Shown here: piece after piece, positions 43,529 through 51,127 of the stretch
Layout: every line of letters starts with the position of its first letter
Position numbering within the stretch: the stretch's first letter is position 1
Origin: Pseudoflavonifractor sp964504285
GTDB taxonomy: Bacteria; Bacillota; Clostridia; Oscillospirales; Oscillospiraceae
Length of the DNA: 64,000 nt
Assembly: GCA_964504285.1 (NCBI GenBank)
Contig: CAZDDZ010000004.1
Span: forward strand, 1 to 64,000
Reading direction: 5' to 3'
Program-made: the position numbers and the translations under genes
Notes under the pieces: model-generated
Database searches by the model: none
What the model was told of the DNA's origin: nothing
The model's input: only the letters and a program-made list of their open reading frames with translations

Positions 43529-44383
43529 TTATGCCTTCCCTTCAGAGCCTGCCAGGCGGATAATGTCCTTTACGTCCTGGCGCAGCCGCTCTTCCACGTA
43601 GGCAGACAGTCTCCATGCGTGGCCGCTGTCCTTCCCCTGCTCCAGTCCTTCCTTGACGTACTGGATGTACTGGCAGCGGATTTGGGTGCCAAAGTTAATT
43701 TTGGCGACGCCCAAATCAAGGGATTTGCGAATTAAATCATCCCCCATGCCGGTGCAGCCGTGAAGGACAAAGGGAGTATCCGTAAAGGAACGGCATTCCT
43801 CCATCACGTCTAAACGGATGTTTACAGGGCCATTATAGAAGCCATGGGCATTCCCGATACCAATGGCCAAACTGTCGGGAGAACATAGCTCCAGATAGCG
43901 GCGGACATTGGCCGGATCTACCACATTTGACGCGCCGATTTTATTACCCTTATCGTCCAGCCGCGCCAGCTCGCCAATTTCGGCCTCCACGGGCACGCCG
44001 AAAGCGTGGCAGACCTTAATGACCTCCTGCGTGGCGGCAGCGTTTGCCTCTACATCAAGGGCACTGCCGTCGAACATGATGGACGTACAGCCCAGCTTCA
44101 AAAGCTCCATACAATGCTCAAAGCTGTCGCCATGATCCAGGTGAATAGCAACCGGGACAGAAACCTGGTTTGCCATCCACTTGGCGGTCTCCACAAACCA
44201 GTCGTGGCCCGAATAAGTTCCCGTACTCAGGTAGTGCGCCAGAATTACGGGAGAAGCAGTCTCTTCCGCCGCCATACAAATGGCGCGGATAATATCATAG
44301 GTACCGCCCTGGGTATTGATGGCGGGCACCGCGTAATGGCCCGCATAGGCCTTTTGCAGCATTTCGCTTGTGGTTGTCAGCAT
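43529..44383 (-). CDS. Class II aldolase family protein (copy B, divergent)
   Basis: 284 residues, homologous to copy A: AIHLDHGDSFEHCMELLKLG, EAEIGELARLDDKGNK, GIGNAHGFYNGP. The two DHAP phosphate loops differ from copy A: HGCTGM replaces HGGSGI, and KINFGTQ replaces KINVNTE. This suggests a different donor or a non-phosphate group, such as a sulfonate, in the site, or a non-catalytic partner subunit. Strong ribosome site (TGGAGGAG). It lies directly behind the alcohol dehydrogenase gene. Confidence 0.87.
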   Translation of the reverse strand: MLTTTSEMLQKAYAGHYAVPAINTQGGTYDIIRAICMAAEETASPVILAHYLSTGTYSGHDWFVETAKWMANQVSVPVAIHLDHGDSFEHCMELLKLGCTSIMFDGSALDVEANAAATQEVIKVCHAFGVPVEAEIGELARLDDKGNKIGASNVVDPANVRRYLELCSPDSLAIGIGNAHGFYNGPVNIRLDVMEECRSFTDTPFVLHGCTGMGDDLIRKSLDLGVAKINFGTQIRCQYIQYVKEGLEQGKDSGHAWRLSAYVEERLRQDVKDIIRLAGSEGKA

Positions 44384-44426
44384 CTTTCTTCTCTCCTCCA
44401 GACGGTGTATTTAAGCCATCCGACCT

Positions 44427-45443
44427 TTATATCTTGACAACCACCTTGAGATAGTCCGCAGGGTGGTCAATCATGTCCCGGATGGTCTCCTCAGTCTGGG
44501 AAAGCTCGATGGTTTTGGTAATAATCGCATCGGTGGGCACCTTCCCCGCATTTACCAGTTCAATAGCACGGGGGAACTGTGCGTTGGAATTACGCGAGGG
44601 ACAAATGTCCAGCTCTTTTTGCATACAGCGCACGGTATTAATGCTCACCGGGGCGTTGGGCCAGCCCACCAGGGCTACGCGGCCGCCGTGGCAGACATAG
44701 TTGTGGAGTTCAGACAGAATGGAAGGCGCGCCGGTGCAATCAATCATGGCCTCGGGCAGCTTGCCGCCGGTCACCTGGCTGAGGTACTCGGCCACACCAC
44801 CATCCTTGGAGTTAAAGACATAGGGCACACCCAGCTCCTTGGCATGATCCAGACGCTCCTGAACGATGTCTACAAGGATAGGCGTAGCGCCGTTGTTGAT
44901 ACAGGCAAAGGCAGCCAACAGGCCGATAATGCCCGCGCCAAAGACCACGCAGTGCTCTCCGGCGGATACACGGGCCCGGGCTGCGGCGTGAAGACCAATG
45001 GTCAGGGGCTCCACCAGGCAGGCCCGGCGAAAATCCAGGGTATCGGGCAGTTTGTAGCAAAGCTGTACGGGGTGCTCAAAATAGTCGGCCATCATGCCGT
45101 TTTTGTGAACACCGCAGACGCGGATGTCCGCACAGTTATTGAAGCGGCCCACGGCGCACATGTGGCACTTGTTGCAGGGAACATAGGGTTCCAGGGCCAC
45201 CCGGTCGCCCACCTTCAGGCCCTTATCGTTGGAGCCGATTTCGGTAATAACACCTACGCCCTCATGGCCGATGCCGTCCACGGGGTATTTCATGGTAGGA
45301 TTAACTCCCTTATAAGCGCTCACATCAGAACCACAAATACCGCACATCTCCATTTTAATAACAGCCATGCCCTCGTGGCATTCCGGCACAGGAAACTCCT
45401 TCATTTCCAGGCTGCCCTTGCCGGACATACAGAGAACGTTCAT
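44427..45443 (-). CDS. Zinc-dependent medium-chain alcohol dehydrogenase
   Basis: 338 residues: catalytic zinc ligands in MCGICGSDVSAYKG and GHEGVGVI, structural zinc cysteines in PCNKCHMCAVGRFNNC, and a Rossmann motif CVVFGAGIIGLLAAFACINN. The GSDVSAYKG start resembles sorbitol/threonine-type polyol dehydrogenases. It probably oxidises a secondary hydroxyl of the pathway substrate with NAD(P). Its start overlaps the SDR stop by four bases (ATGA). Confidence 0.92.
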   Translation of the reverse strand: MNVLCMSGKGSLEMKEFPVPECHEGMAVIKMEMCGICGSDVSAYKGVNPTMKYPVDGIGHEGVGVITEIGSNDKGLKVGDRVALEPYVPCNKCHMCAVGRFNNCADIRVCGVHKNGMMADYFEHPVQLCYKLPDTLDFRRACLVEPLTIGLHAAARARVSAGEHCVVFGAGIIGLLAAFACINNGATPILVDIVQERLDHAKELGVPYVFNSKDGGVAEYLSQVTGGKLPEAMIDCTGAPSILSELHNYVCHGGRVALVGWPNAPVSINTVRCMQKELDICPSRNSNAQFPRAIELVNAGKVPTDAIITKTIELSQTEETIRDMIDHPADYLKVVVKI

Positions 45444-46246
45444 AGTTCTTCCTCCTTATAATCGTTTTCACGGACATAATCCAGGCCGTCCGGCATGATG
45501 CCCGTACACCAGCCGCCATCTGCAAAGATAATCTGACCTGCGATATAGTCCGACTCGTCGGAGGCCAGGAAGCAGGCGAGGTTTGCGATTTCCTCCACCT
45601 TGCCGAAGCGGCCGATGGGAGAAACGGAGAGAATTTTTTTCTCATCCAGGATGCCGGATTTAAGAGGCTTCTCTACCATTTCAGTGCGAATCCAGCCCGG
45701 AGCAATGGCATTAACCTTGATGTTGTACATAGACCACTCGGCAGCCAGTTGCTGCGTAAGCAGGTTGATTGCCCCCTTGGTAATGCCGTAAGGCACCCGG
45801 CCCACATTGATCATGCGAGTATTGCCGCTGGAGATATTGACGATGGCGCCTCCCCCCTGCTTGCGCATATACCGGCCCACGGCCTGACAAGTAAAGACAG
45901 GCGCCTTCATATTAATATCGATGACCTCGTCCAGAGTTTCCTCCGTGAGTTTCAGCGTGGGGCAAGGACGGGCTACCCCGGCGCAGTTGACCAGGATGTC
46001 AATATGTCCGTACTTGCCGTATATCTCATCCGCCATGGTGAAAATAGCTGCGCGGCTGCGCAAGTCGATACGGTAAAACACAGCCTTTTCGCCCAATGCG
46101 GCAATCGTCTGCTCGCCTTCTGCCAGTACGTCGGCAACCACCACAGTTGCGCCCTCCGCCAGATACTTTTTTGCAATGCCAAAGCCGATGCCGCGGGCGC
46201 CGCCGGTAACAACAGCAACCTTGCCCTCAAGACGTTTTCCATCCAT
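45440..46246 (-). CDS. Short-chain dehydrogenase/reductase
   Basis: About 268 residues of the classical SDR family: cofactor motif VVTGGARGIGFGIAKK, NCAGVARP (NAG), the active-site serine in IVNISSGNTRM and YxxxK in PYGITKGAINLL. An aspartate at the end of the second strand (VVVADVLAE) favours NAD. ATG at 46246 is preferred over the GTG at 46261, which overlaps the ATPase stop. It probably acts on the same substrate family as the adjacent zinc dehydrogenase. Confidence 0.91.
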   Translation of the reverse strand: MDGKRLEGKVAVVTGGARGIGFGIAKKYLAEGATVVVADVLAEGEQTIAALGEKAVFYRIDLRSRAAIFTMADEIYGKYGHIDILVNCAGVARPCPTLKLTEETLDEVIDINMKAPVFTCQAVGRYMRKQGGGAIVNISSGNTRMINVGRVPYGITKGAINLLTQQLAAEWSMYNIKVNAIAPGWIRTEMVEKPLKSGILDEKKILSVSPIGRFGKVEEIANLACFLASDESDYIAGQIIFADGGWCTGIMPDGLDYVRENDYKEEEL

Positions 46247-46251
46247 ATTGC

Positions 46252-47010
46252 TCACCACCACTTGATTTTATCGGTAATATAGTTGCGGTACTCGATAAAC
46301 TTAGGATCAGTAATATCCCGAGGCCGGGGAAGATCTATGATAAGTTCCTCTTTAATACCGGCGGGCTTGTTGGTGAGGATGAGCACCTTCTCGGCCAAGT
46401 AGACAGCCTCTTCAATGTTATGGGTAATAAATACTACCGTACTCCCCAGCTCCTTCCAGAGCCGGATGACCTCGTCCTCCAGATAGAAACGAACTTTAAC
46501 ATCCATCTGTCCGTAAGGCTCATCCATCAGCAGCAGGTCTGGCTGCATGGCAAAGCTGCGACCGATGATAATACGCTGCTCGGCACTCACAGAGAGCTCA
46601 CCGGGGTAGGACTTTCGGAACTCCTGAAGACCCATCAGATCCAGTATCTGATTTACGCGACGGTCGATCTCATCCTTGGGCAGTTTCTTAATTTTCAGTC
46701 CGTAAGCCAGGTTCTCCTCCACCGTGAGCCAGGGCAGGGCCGAGGGCTCTTGGAAAACGAAGGAAATGTTGTGCTTCTGCGGGTCGGCGGGTTCACCGTC
46801 GATGTAGAGGTCGCCCTCAGTGGGCTGGTGGATGCGGGTGAGGCAGTTTAGAAAGGTGGTCTTGCCGCAGCCGGTAGGGCCCACGACGCAGACAAATTCA
46901 TTTTTCTTAATATCAAAGTTTAGGTTATCCAGTACCAGCAGGTCTCCGAATTTCTTGGTCAGGTTCTTGACCTCGACCTTGACCGGCCTGGTATCTTCAA
47001 TTTGAGCCAT
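46252..47010 (-). CDS. NitT/TauT-type ABC transporter ATPase with altered signature motif
   Basis: 252 residues, close to SsuB/TauB ATPases: Walker A VVGPTGCGKTTF, Q-loop VFQEPSALPWL, Walker B LLLMDEPYGQMD, H-loop VVFITHNIEEA. The ABC signature, normally LSGGQ or LSGGM, is LSVSAEQR here. In a heterodimer with the neighbouring canonical ATPase, one ATP site would be degenerate. AAAGGAG precedes the ATG. Confidence 0.92.
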   Translation of the reverse strand: MAQIEDTRPVKVEVKNLTKKFGDLLVLDNLNFDIKKNEFVCVVGPTGCGKTTFLNCLTRIHQPTEGDLYIDGEPADPQKHNISFVFQEPSALPWLTVEENLAYGLKIKKLPKDEIDRRVNQILDLMGLQEFRKSYPGELSVSAEQRIIIGRSFAMQPDLLLMDEPYGQMDVKVRFYLEDEVIRLWKELGSTVVFITHNIEEAVYLAEKVLILTNKPAGIKEELIIDLPRPRDITDPKFIEYRNYITDKIKWW

Positions 47011-47032
47011 GGTCTATTCTCCTTTCAGGCCG

Positions 47033-47797
47033 TCAGATGGCAAGGTCAGTATTGTCGGAAATCATTGTACGCAGGTCTAGGAACTCACGGCTCACCATAT
47101 CCCGGGGCCGAACCATGTCAATGGGATAGATTTCCTTCACCTTGGCAGGACAGTCGCTGAGGAGGATAATCCGGTCTCCCAGATAGCAAGCCTCCTCAAT
47201 GTTGTTGGTGACAAAGATGATGGTACGCTGTTCCTCGTTCCAGATACGCAGAATCTCGTTTTGCATGGAGTAGCGGGTCTGGGCATCCAGCTGACCAAAG
47301 GGCTCATCCATAATGAGAACCTTGGGATTGGCGGCATAGGCGCGGGCAATACCCACCCGCTGCTTCATTCCGCCAGAAAGCTCGTGGGGGTAAGACTTCT
47401 CAAAGCCCTTAAGACCCACCAGTTCAATGTACTTTTGGGCAATAGCCCGGCGCTCGGCCTTGGCCATACCGCTAAACTTCATGCCCAACTCTACGTTCTC
47501 CATAACGGTCTTAAACGGCATAAGGGCAAGCTTTTGGAATACCATGCTGACCTCTGGGTTAACGCCAGAGATTGGTTTTCCGTCGTAGAGAACCTCGCCG
47601 GAGCTCTTCTCCAGCAAACCTGCAATAATATTAAGGAGAACGGTCTTGCCGCAACGGCCAGGCCCCAGCAGCACCAGGAACTCGCCCTCCCGCACATCGA
47701 AGCTCACGTCCTCAATGGCGGTAAAATAGCCCTTAGGGCCATAAAAGGTTTTGGAGATGTTTTTAATCTCCATCTTTTTGCTTACTTTCTGGTCCAC
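47033..47797 (-). CDS. NitT/TauT-type ABC transporter ATPase (canonical)
   Basis: 254 residues: Walker A LLGPGRCGKTVLLNII, Q-loop VFQKLALMPF, intact signature HELSGGMKQRVGIARA, Walker B VLIMDEPFGQLD and H-loop IIFVTNNIEEA (Asn in place of the usual His). Thus this protein has a good signature but an altered switch residue, the complement of its neighbour. Start is GTG at 47797, with GGAGGTGG upstream, overlapping the permease end by 16 bases. Confidence 0.92.
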   Translation of the reverse strand: MDQKVSKKMEIKNISKTFYGPKGYFTAIEDVSFDVREGEFLVLLGPGRCGKTVLLNIIAGLLEKSSGEVLYDGKPISGVNPEVSMVFQKLALMPFKTVMENVELGMKFSGMAKAERRAIAQKYIELVGLKGFEKSYPHELSGGMKQRVGIARAYAANPKVLIMDEPFGQLDAQTRYSMQNEILRIWNEEQRTIIFVTNNIEEACYLGDRIILLSDCPAKVKEIYPIDMVRPRDMVSREFLDLRTMISDNTDLAI

Positions 47798-48567
47798 GGA
47801 CAGACCACCTCCTCCATCTTGTTCAGGATAATTGCCAGAATAGCGCCGATGATGGCAATTGTAATAACAGCCACCAACACCAGAGCCATGTCGCTTCCCT
47901 GCCAGCCGCGGGTAACGAGCGCGCCCAGACCCTTCTGGGCACCCAGCATCTCAGCCGCCAGCACGGTGGTCCAGCCGCTGCTGACCGAAGTACGAATACC
48001 GGCAAAGATAGAGGGCAGCGCGGTGGGGATGACGATTTCCTTTAAAATCTGGCCGTTACTGCCGCCAAAGACTTTTCCAACGTCAATATTAATCTTGTCC
48101 ACCATGGAAATACCGGTGGACGTGTTAATGACCAGCGGCACGAAGGTGCCGATGAATACCAGCAGAACCTTGGGAAACTCACCAATGCCGAACCACATAA
48201 TGACAATAGGAATCCAGGCAATAGGCGGAATGGGGCGGATAAGCTCAAAAATGCTGCCAAAGATGGCCTTGCACTTCTTGTTCCAGCCAATCATGATGCC
48301 AAAGGCGATACCAAACGCCCAGGAGAACAGAAGTGCCAGCAGCACTCGGCTGAGACTGGCCCAGGCATGGCCGAAGAGGGTTGTTTTGGCAATGGGCCGC
48401 TGAAAGGTCTTGATAAACCGCTGCCACACGTCGCCGGGCGGGGGCATGAGCCGGGGGTTATTGGCCGAGAACATTACCCACGCCACTAAAATCAACGTCA
48501 CCGCCAAAATGGGAAGTCCCCAGTAGAGGAGGTTATGGATGATCTGTTTTCTTTTTTTAGTTTCCAT
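47782..48567 (-). CDS. NitT/TauT-type ABC transporter permease (second)
   Basis: About 261 residues of the binding-protein-dependent permease family: about six membrane segments and the coupling EAA-like loop (VSSGWTTVLAAEMLGAQKGL). SsuC/TauC-like PIPPIAWIPIVIMWFGIGEF is present. Start set at ATG 48567 because AAGGAGG lies just ahead; an ATG at 48600 is inside the neighbouring gene. It should form a heterodimer with the next permease. Confidence 0.92.
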   Translation of the reverse strand: METKKRKQIIHNLLYWGLPILAVTLILVAWVMFSANNPRLMPPPGDVWQRFIKTFQRPIAKTTLFGHAWASLSRVLLALLFSWAFGIAFGIMIGWNKKCKAIFGSIFELIRPIPPIAWIPIVIMWFGIGEFPKVLLVFIGTFVPLVINTSTGISMVDKINIDVGKVFGGSNGQILKEIVIPTALPSIFAGIRTSVSSGWTTVLAAEMLGAQKGLGALVTRGWQGSDMALVLVAVITIAIIGAILAIILNKMEEVVCPWTRK

Positions 48568-48581
48568 TTCTTGCGCCTCCT

Positions 48582-49415
48582 TTAGCGGTTGACTTTCCAT
48601 CTGAGGAAGTATTTTTCGAGCTTAGAGAGCATGGCCGAGAGGATAGCGCCTGTTGCGCCGATGACCACCATGCCCACCAATACAATGTCCGGTCGGGCCA
48701 CAGTGCGGCCCACCTGAATCATGTAACCCAGACCCGCACTGGCTGCCAGCATCTCAGCTGCCACCAGAGTGGACCAGGAGTTGCCCAGTGCCACGCGGAT
48801 TCCTGCAAAAACCATGGGCAGGGATGATGGAATGCCAATTTTATAAAAAATCTCAAAGTTTTTCGCGCCAAAAGTTCGTGAGACATTGATGAGGGTCTGA
48901 TTGGTGAGCTTAATGCCTGTGTAGGAGTTAATTACGCAGGGTACGAAAGCTGTGAAGAAGATGATAAGAGCCTTGGCCTTAAGTCCAATGCCCATCCATA
49001 CCACCACCAGAGGTATCCATGCAATGGGAGGTACCGGACGAACCAACTCGAAGATGGGTCGGATAAAGCGATCCGCATATCCCCACCATCCCATGAGGAG
49101 CCCCAGAGGTACGCCGATAACAATGGCGATCAGGAAGCCGGAGAGGGCCACCTGGAGACTAGCCAGCAGGTCTACGATGAGAATGTTGCCGTCGGGGGGT
49201 GTGTTGCCGAGTTTGTAGATAAAGGTGTCCAGAATAGTCGTGGGAGCGGGCAGTAGCTTGGCATCCACCAATCCAGTCATAACTACTACCTGCCAGATGA
49301 GCAGAAACCCAATAATACCTGCCGCACTGAGAAGGAGGTACTTGACCCCCTCCCTCTTCTGTCCTTGCTTCCAGTTCTGAAGACCCTTTTCCAGCGCCTG
49401 TGTTTCCATTGCCAT
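48582..49415 (-). CDS. NitT/TauT-type ABC transporter permease (first)
   Basis: 277 residues with the same fold: VKYLLLSAAGIIGFLLIWQV as first segment, PVPPIAWIPLVVVWMGIGLK and coupling loop GNSWSTLVAAEMLAASAGLG. The paired PxPPIAWIP motifs mark the nitrate/sulfonate/taurine class. AAAGGAG precedes the ATG. The two permeases are distinct in sequence, which is less common than a homodimer in this class. Confidence 0.92.
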   Translation of the reverse strand: MAMETQALEKGLQNWKQGQKREGVKYLLLSAAGIIGFLLIWQVVVMTGLVDAKLLPAPTTILDTFIYKLGNTPPDGNILIVDLLASLQVALSGFLIAIVIGVPLGLLMGWWGYADRFIRPIFELVRPVPPIAWIPLVVVWMGIGLKAKALIIFFTAFVPCVINSYTGIKLTNQTLINVSRTFGAKNFEIFYKIGIPSSLPMVFAGIRVALGNSWSTLVAAEMLAASAGLGYMIQVGRTVARPDIVLVGMVVIGATGAILSAMLSKLEKYFLRWKVNR

Positions 49416-49499
49416 GCGCTCCAGCTCCTTTCCAAACGCTGTAAAAATTGCTCATTTAAACTTACTTTTTGGTTCCTAATTGAAAAAAGCGTAAAAAGG

Positions 49500-49541
49500 G
49501 CCGCAGGACAATTTTGTGTCCTACAAAAAATGTCCTGCGGC
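49500..49541 (-). terminator. Attenuator-like hairpin between the binding protein and permease genes
   Basis: An 11-bp perfect inverted repeat (49500-49510 with 49531-49541) with a 20-base loop, followed on the minus strand by CCTTTTTACGCTTTTTT. It probably ends most transcripts after the binding-protein gene, so that lipoprotein exceeds permease. Confidence 0.68.
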
Positions 49542-49547
49542 TGTTGC

Positions 49548-50654
49548 TTACTTTGCCGCCAATACGTCGTTGAGCAGCTTGCTGTCCATGTGGTTCATAA
49601 ACTTCTGGTCATCCCCAGCGCTGTAACTGCCGCTGGTAATAAAGAAGTTGAGCACATCCAGAATCTTGCCCTCCATCTCGGAGTAGTCCTGGCCTTCGGC
49701 CTTGGTATTCATCATATCGCAAGCCTCTTGGAGACTAAAATAGGTGTCGGCCTTCAGGTAAGTAGCTGCGGTCTCAAGATCCAGGGAGCTGCCGCTCTCG
49801 TCGTTAAAGTCTACCAGGTACTGGGTGGCGGCGTCGGGGTTCTTCTCCATCCAATCCAGGGTCTCAAAATAGACCTTCATGAAAATCTTCATGGCCTCGT
49901 ACTTTTCGGGATCGGCATAGCTGTTCTTGTTGGCAACGAAGCTGCACATCAGGCCGGTGTCGGCCCAGTTGCCGCTGGAAATCGCGGTGTAATTCTCGGT
50001 GTCGGCCAGCATGGGGAAGGTGCCGGCAGAGCCGGTCAGCACACACACATCACCCTCACCCGCCAGGAAGGCACTGTAAGCGGTGGGTACGTCCATTGCC
50101 ATGAAGGTCACGTCGTTGGTGGTAAGACCGAAGCCGTCCAGAGTTTTGGTCAGCAGGTACTGGAGCACAGTGCCGGTGTTGCAAAGAATCTTGGCGCCCT
50201 TCCAGCTCTCGGCGTCTCTGTAAATTTCAGGGCTGAGGGGGTTGTTGCCCTTGCCTGCCGCCACAATAGGAGAATCGTTCCGAGCAAAAACGTATTGAGT
50301 GCCGTTATCGGTATTGCTGGAGCCTACCAGAAGCGCATCGTAGCCCAGCACACCGGCCAGCACGCCGCCCACGCCGGTGCAGCCCAGGTCCCAGCTGTTG
50401 GAAGAGAGGGCTTCCATTTGCACGGGGCCGTTGGTGAACATCACATCGGTGATCTCCAGGCCGGCATCCTTAAACCAGCCCTCCTGCTCAGCGATGTATA
50501 CAGGGATGTAGTTTAAGCTGCCGCCGATACCGGAAATAGTGAGCTGATGGGTTGTTTCACCAGAGTCGCCGGATCCGTTTTCTTTTGGGCCGCAGCCTGT
50601 CAGACAGCCGAGGAGCATGCAGAGCGAGAGAATCAGAGCGAGAGAGCGTTTCAT
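49548..50654 (-). CDS. ABC transporter substrate-binding lipoprotein (SsuA/NMT1-like)
   Basis: 368 residues: lipoprotein signal (MKRSLALILSLCMLLGCLTG, cysteine 21 in a LTGC lipobox) and an SsuA/THI5-type fold with LNYIPVYIAEQEGWFKDAGL, GPVQMEALSSNSWDLGCTGV and GALLVGSS-like LVGSSNTDNGTQ. The ligand cannot be read from sequence: known members bind taurine, alkanesulfonates, nitrate, pyrimidines or aromatic acids. TAGGAGGA precedes the ATG. First gene of the accessory operon, close to three 20-bp palindromes. Confidence 0.9.
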   Translation of the reverse strand: MKRSLALILSLCMLLGCLTGCGPKENGSGDSGETTHQLTISGIGGSLNYIPVYIAEQEGWFKDAGLEITDVMFTNGPVQMEALSSNSWDLGCTGVGGVLAGVLGYDALLVGSSNTDNGTQYVFARNDSPIVAAGKGNNPLSPEIYRDAESWKGAKILCNTGTVLQYLLTKTLDGFGLTTNDVTFMAMDVPTAYSAFLAGEGDVCVLTGSAGTFPMLADTENYTAISSGNWADTGLMCSFVANKNSYADPEKYEAMKIFMKVYFETLDWMEKNPDAATQYLVDFNDESGSSLDLETAATYLKADTYFSLQEACDMMNTKAEGQDYSEMEGKILDVLNFFITSGSYSAGDDQKFMNHMDSKLLNDVLAAK

Positions 50655-51127
50655 GTTGTTATCCTCCTATTAGTTGGTGTTTTTATATTGCCGACAGATT
50701 GGAAGTCGGGCAACAACAATTTTACCGCGGCGTATACATACGTGTGTACACCTTTTCTAAAAAACTCCCGCCGAAAAAAGCGGGATGTAAACTCGTATGT
50801 ATCTTTATTGGCCTTATTTTACGGCGGCGTGGTTTAAATGTCAACGATTCTTTTGCTTCCTTCTGGAACTTTGTGCACTTGCCCAAAAATATACACTCGT
50901 ATTTATACACTGTATACAGCGTCCTTTCCCCTTTCTTCGACAAATATAACAATTAGAAATCCAGTCCGAATCCCTTTGCGGTATTTTTATGCCTCGCGTG
51001 TAAAACTTAAAATTTTTTAGATATTTTTTATCCGTTGTTGCATCCGCAACATAACCAGGCGTCAAATCCAGTTATACTGTACCCATAATCCATCATCATT
51101 CCAGAACAATACAGGAGGATACATAAA
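50655..51127. promoter_or_regulatory. Divergent regulatory region between the ABC operon and hcp
   Basis: 473 bases without a gene. It contains three copies of an imperfect 20-bp palindrome at 50732-50751, 50785-50804 and 50889-50908, with the common core TATACAC-N-CGTAT-N-TATAC (the first is in the opposite orientation). A half-site extends to 50917. A small GC hairpin lies at 50767-50785. Nearer to hcp there is a 5-4-5 inverted repeat (separate entry). No clear -35/-10 pair was found for the ABC operon. Confidence 0.6.
51037..51078 (+). promoter_or_regulatory. Candidate CRP/FNR-type operator and -10 box of hcp
   Basis: GTTGC-ATCC-GCAAC (51037-51050) is a perfect 5-4-5 inverted repeat. A TATACT -10 box follows at 51073-51078 and no -35 box is visible. 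If transcription starts about seven bases after the -10 box, the repeat is centred near -41.5, the class II activator position. HcpR-type regulators of hcp genes use this arrangement. Confidence 0.52.

Noticed and set aside
49365..50516. A 383-codon plus-strand open frame
   Set aside because: Antisense to the binding-protein gene; its low-complexity composition mirrors that gene's codons.
50655..51127. Small open frames in both directions in the ABC-hcp intergenic region
   Set aside because: They lack ribosome sites and homologous features, and cross the palindromic sites; the region reads as regulatory.
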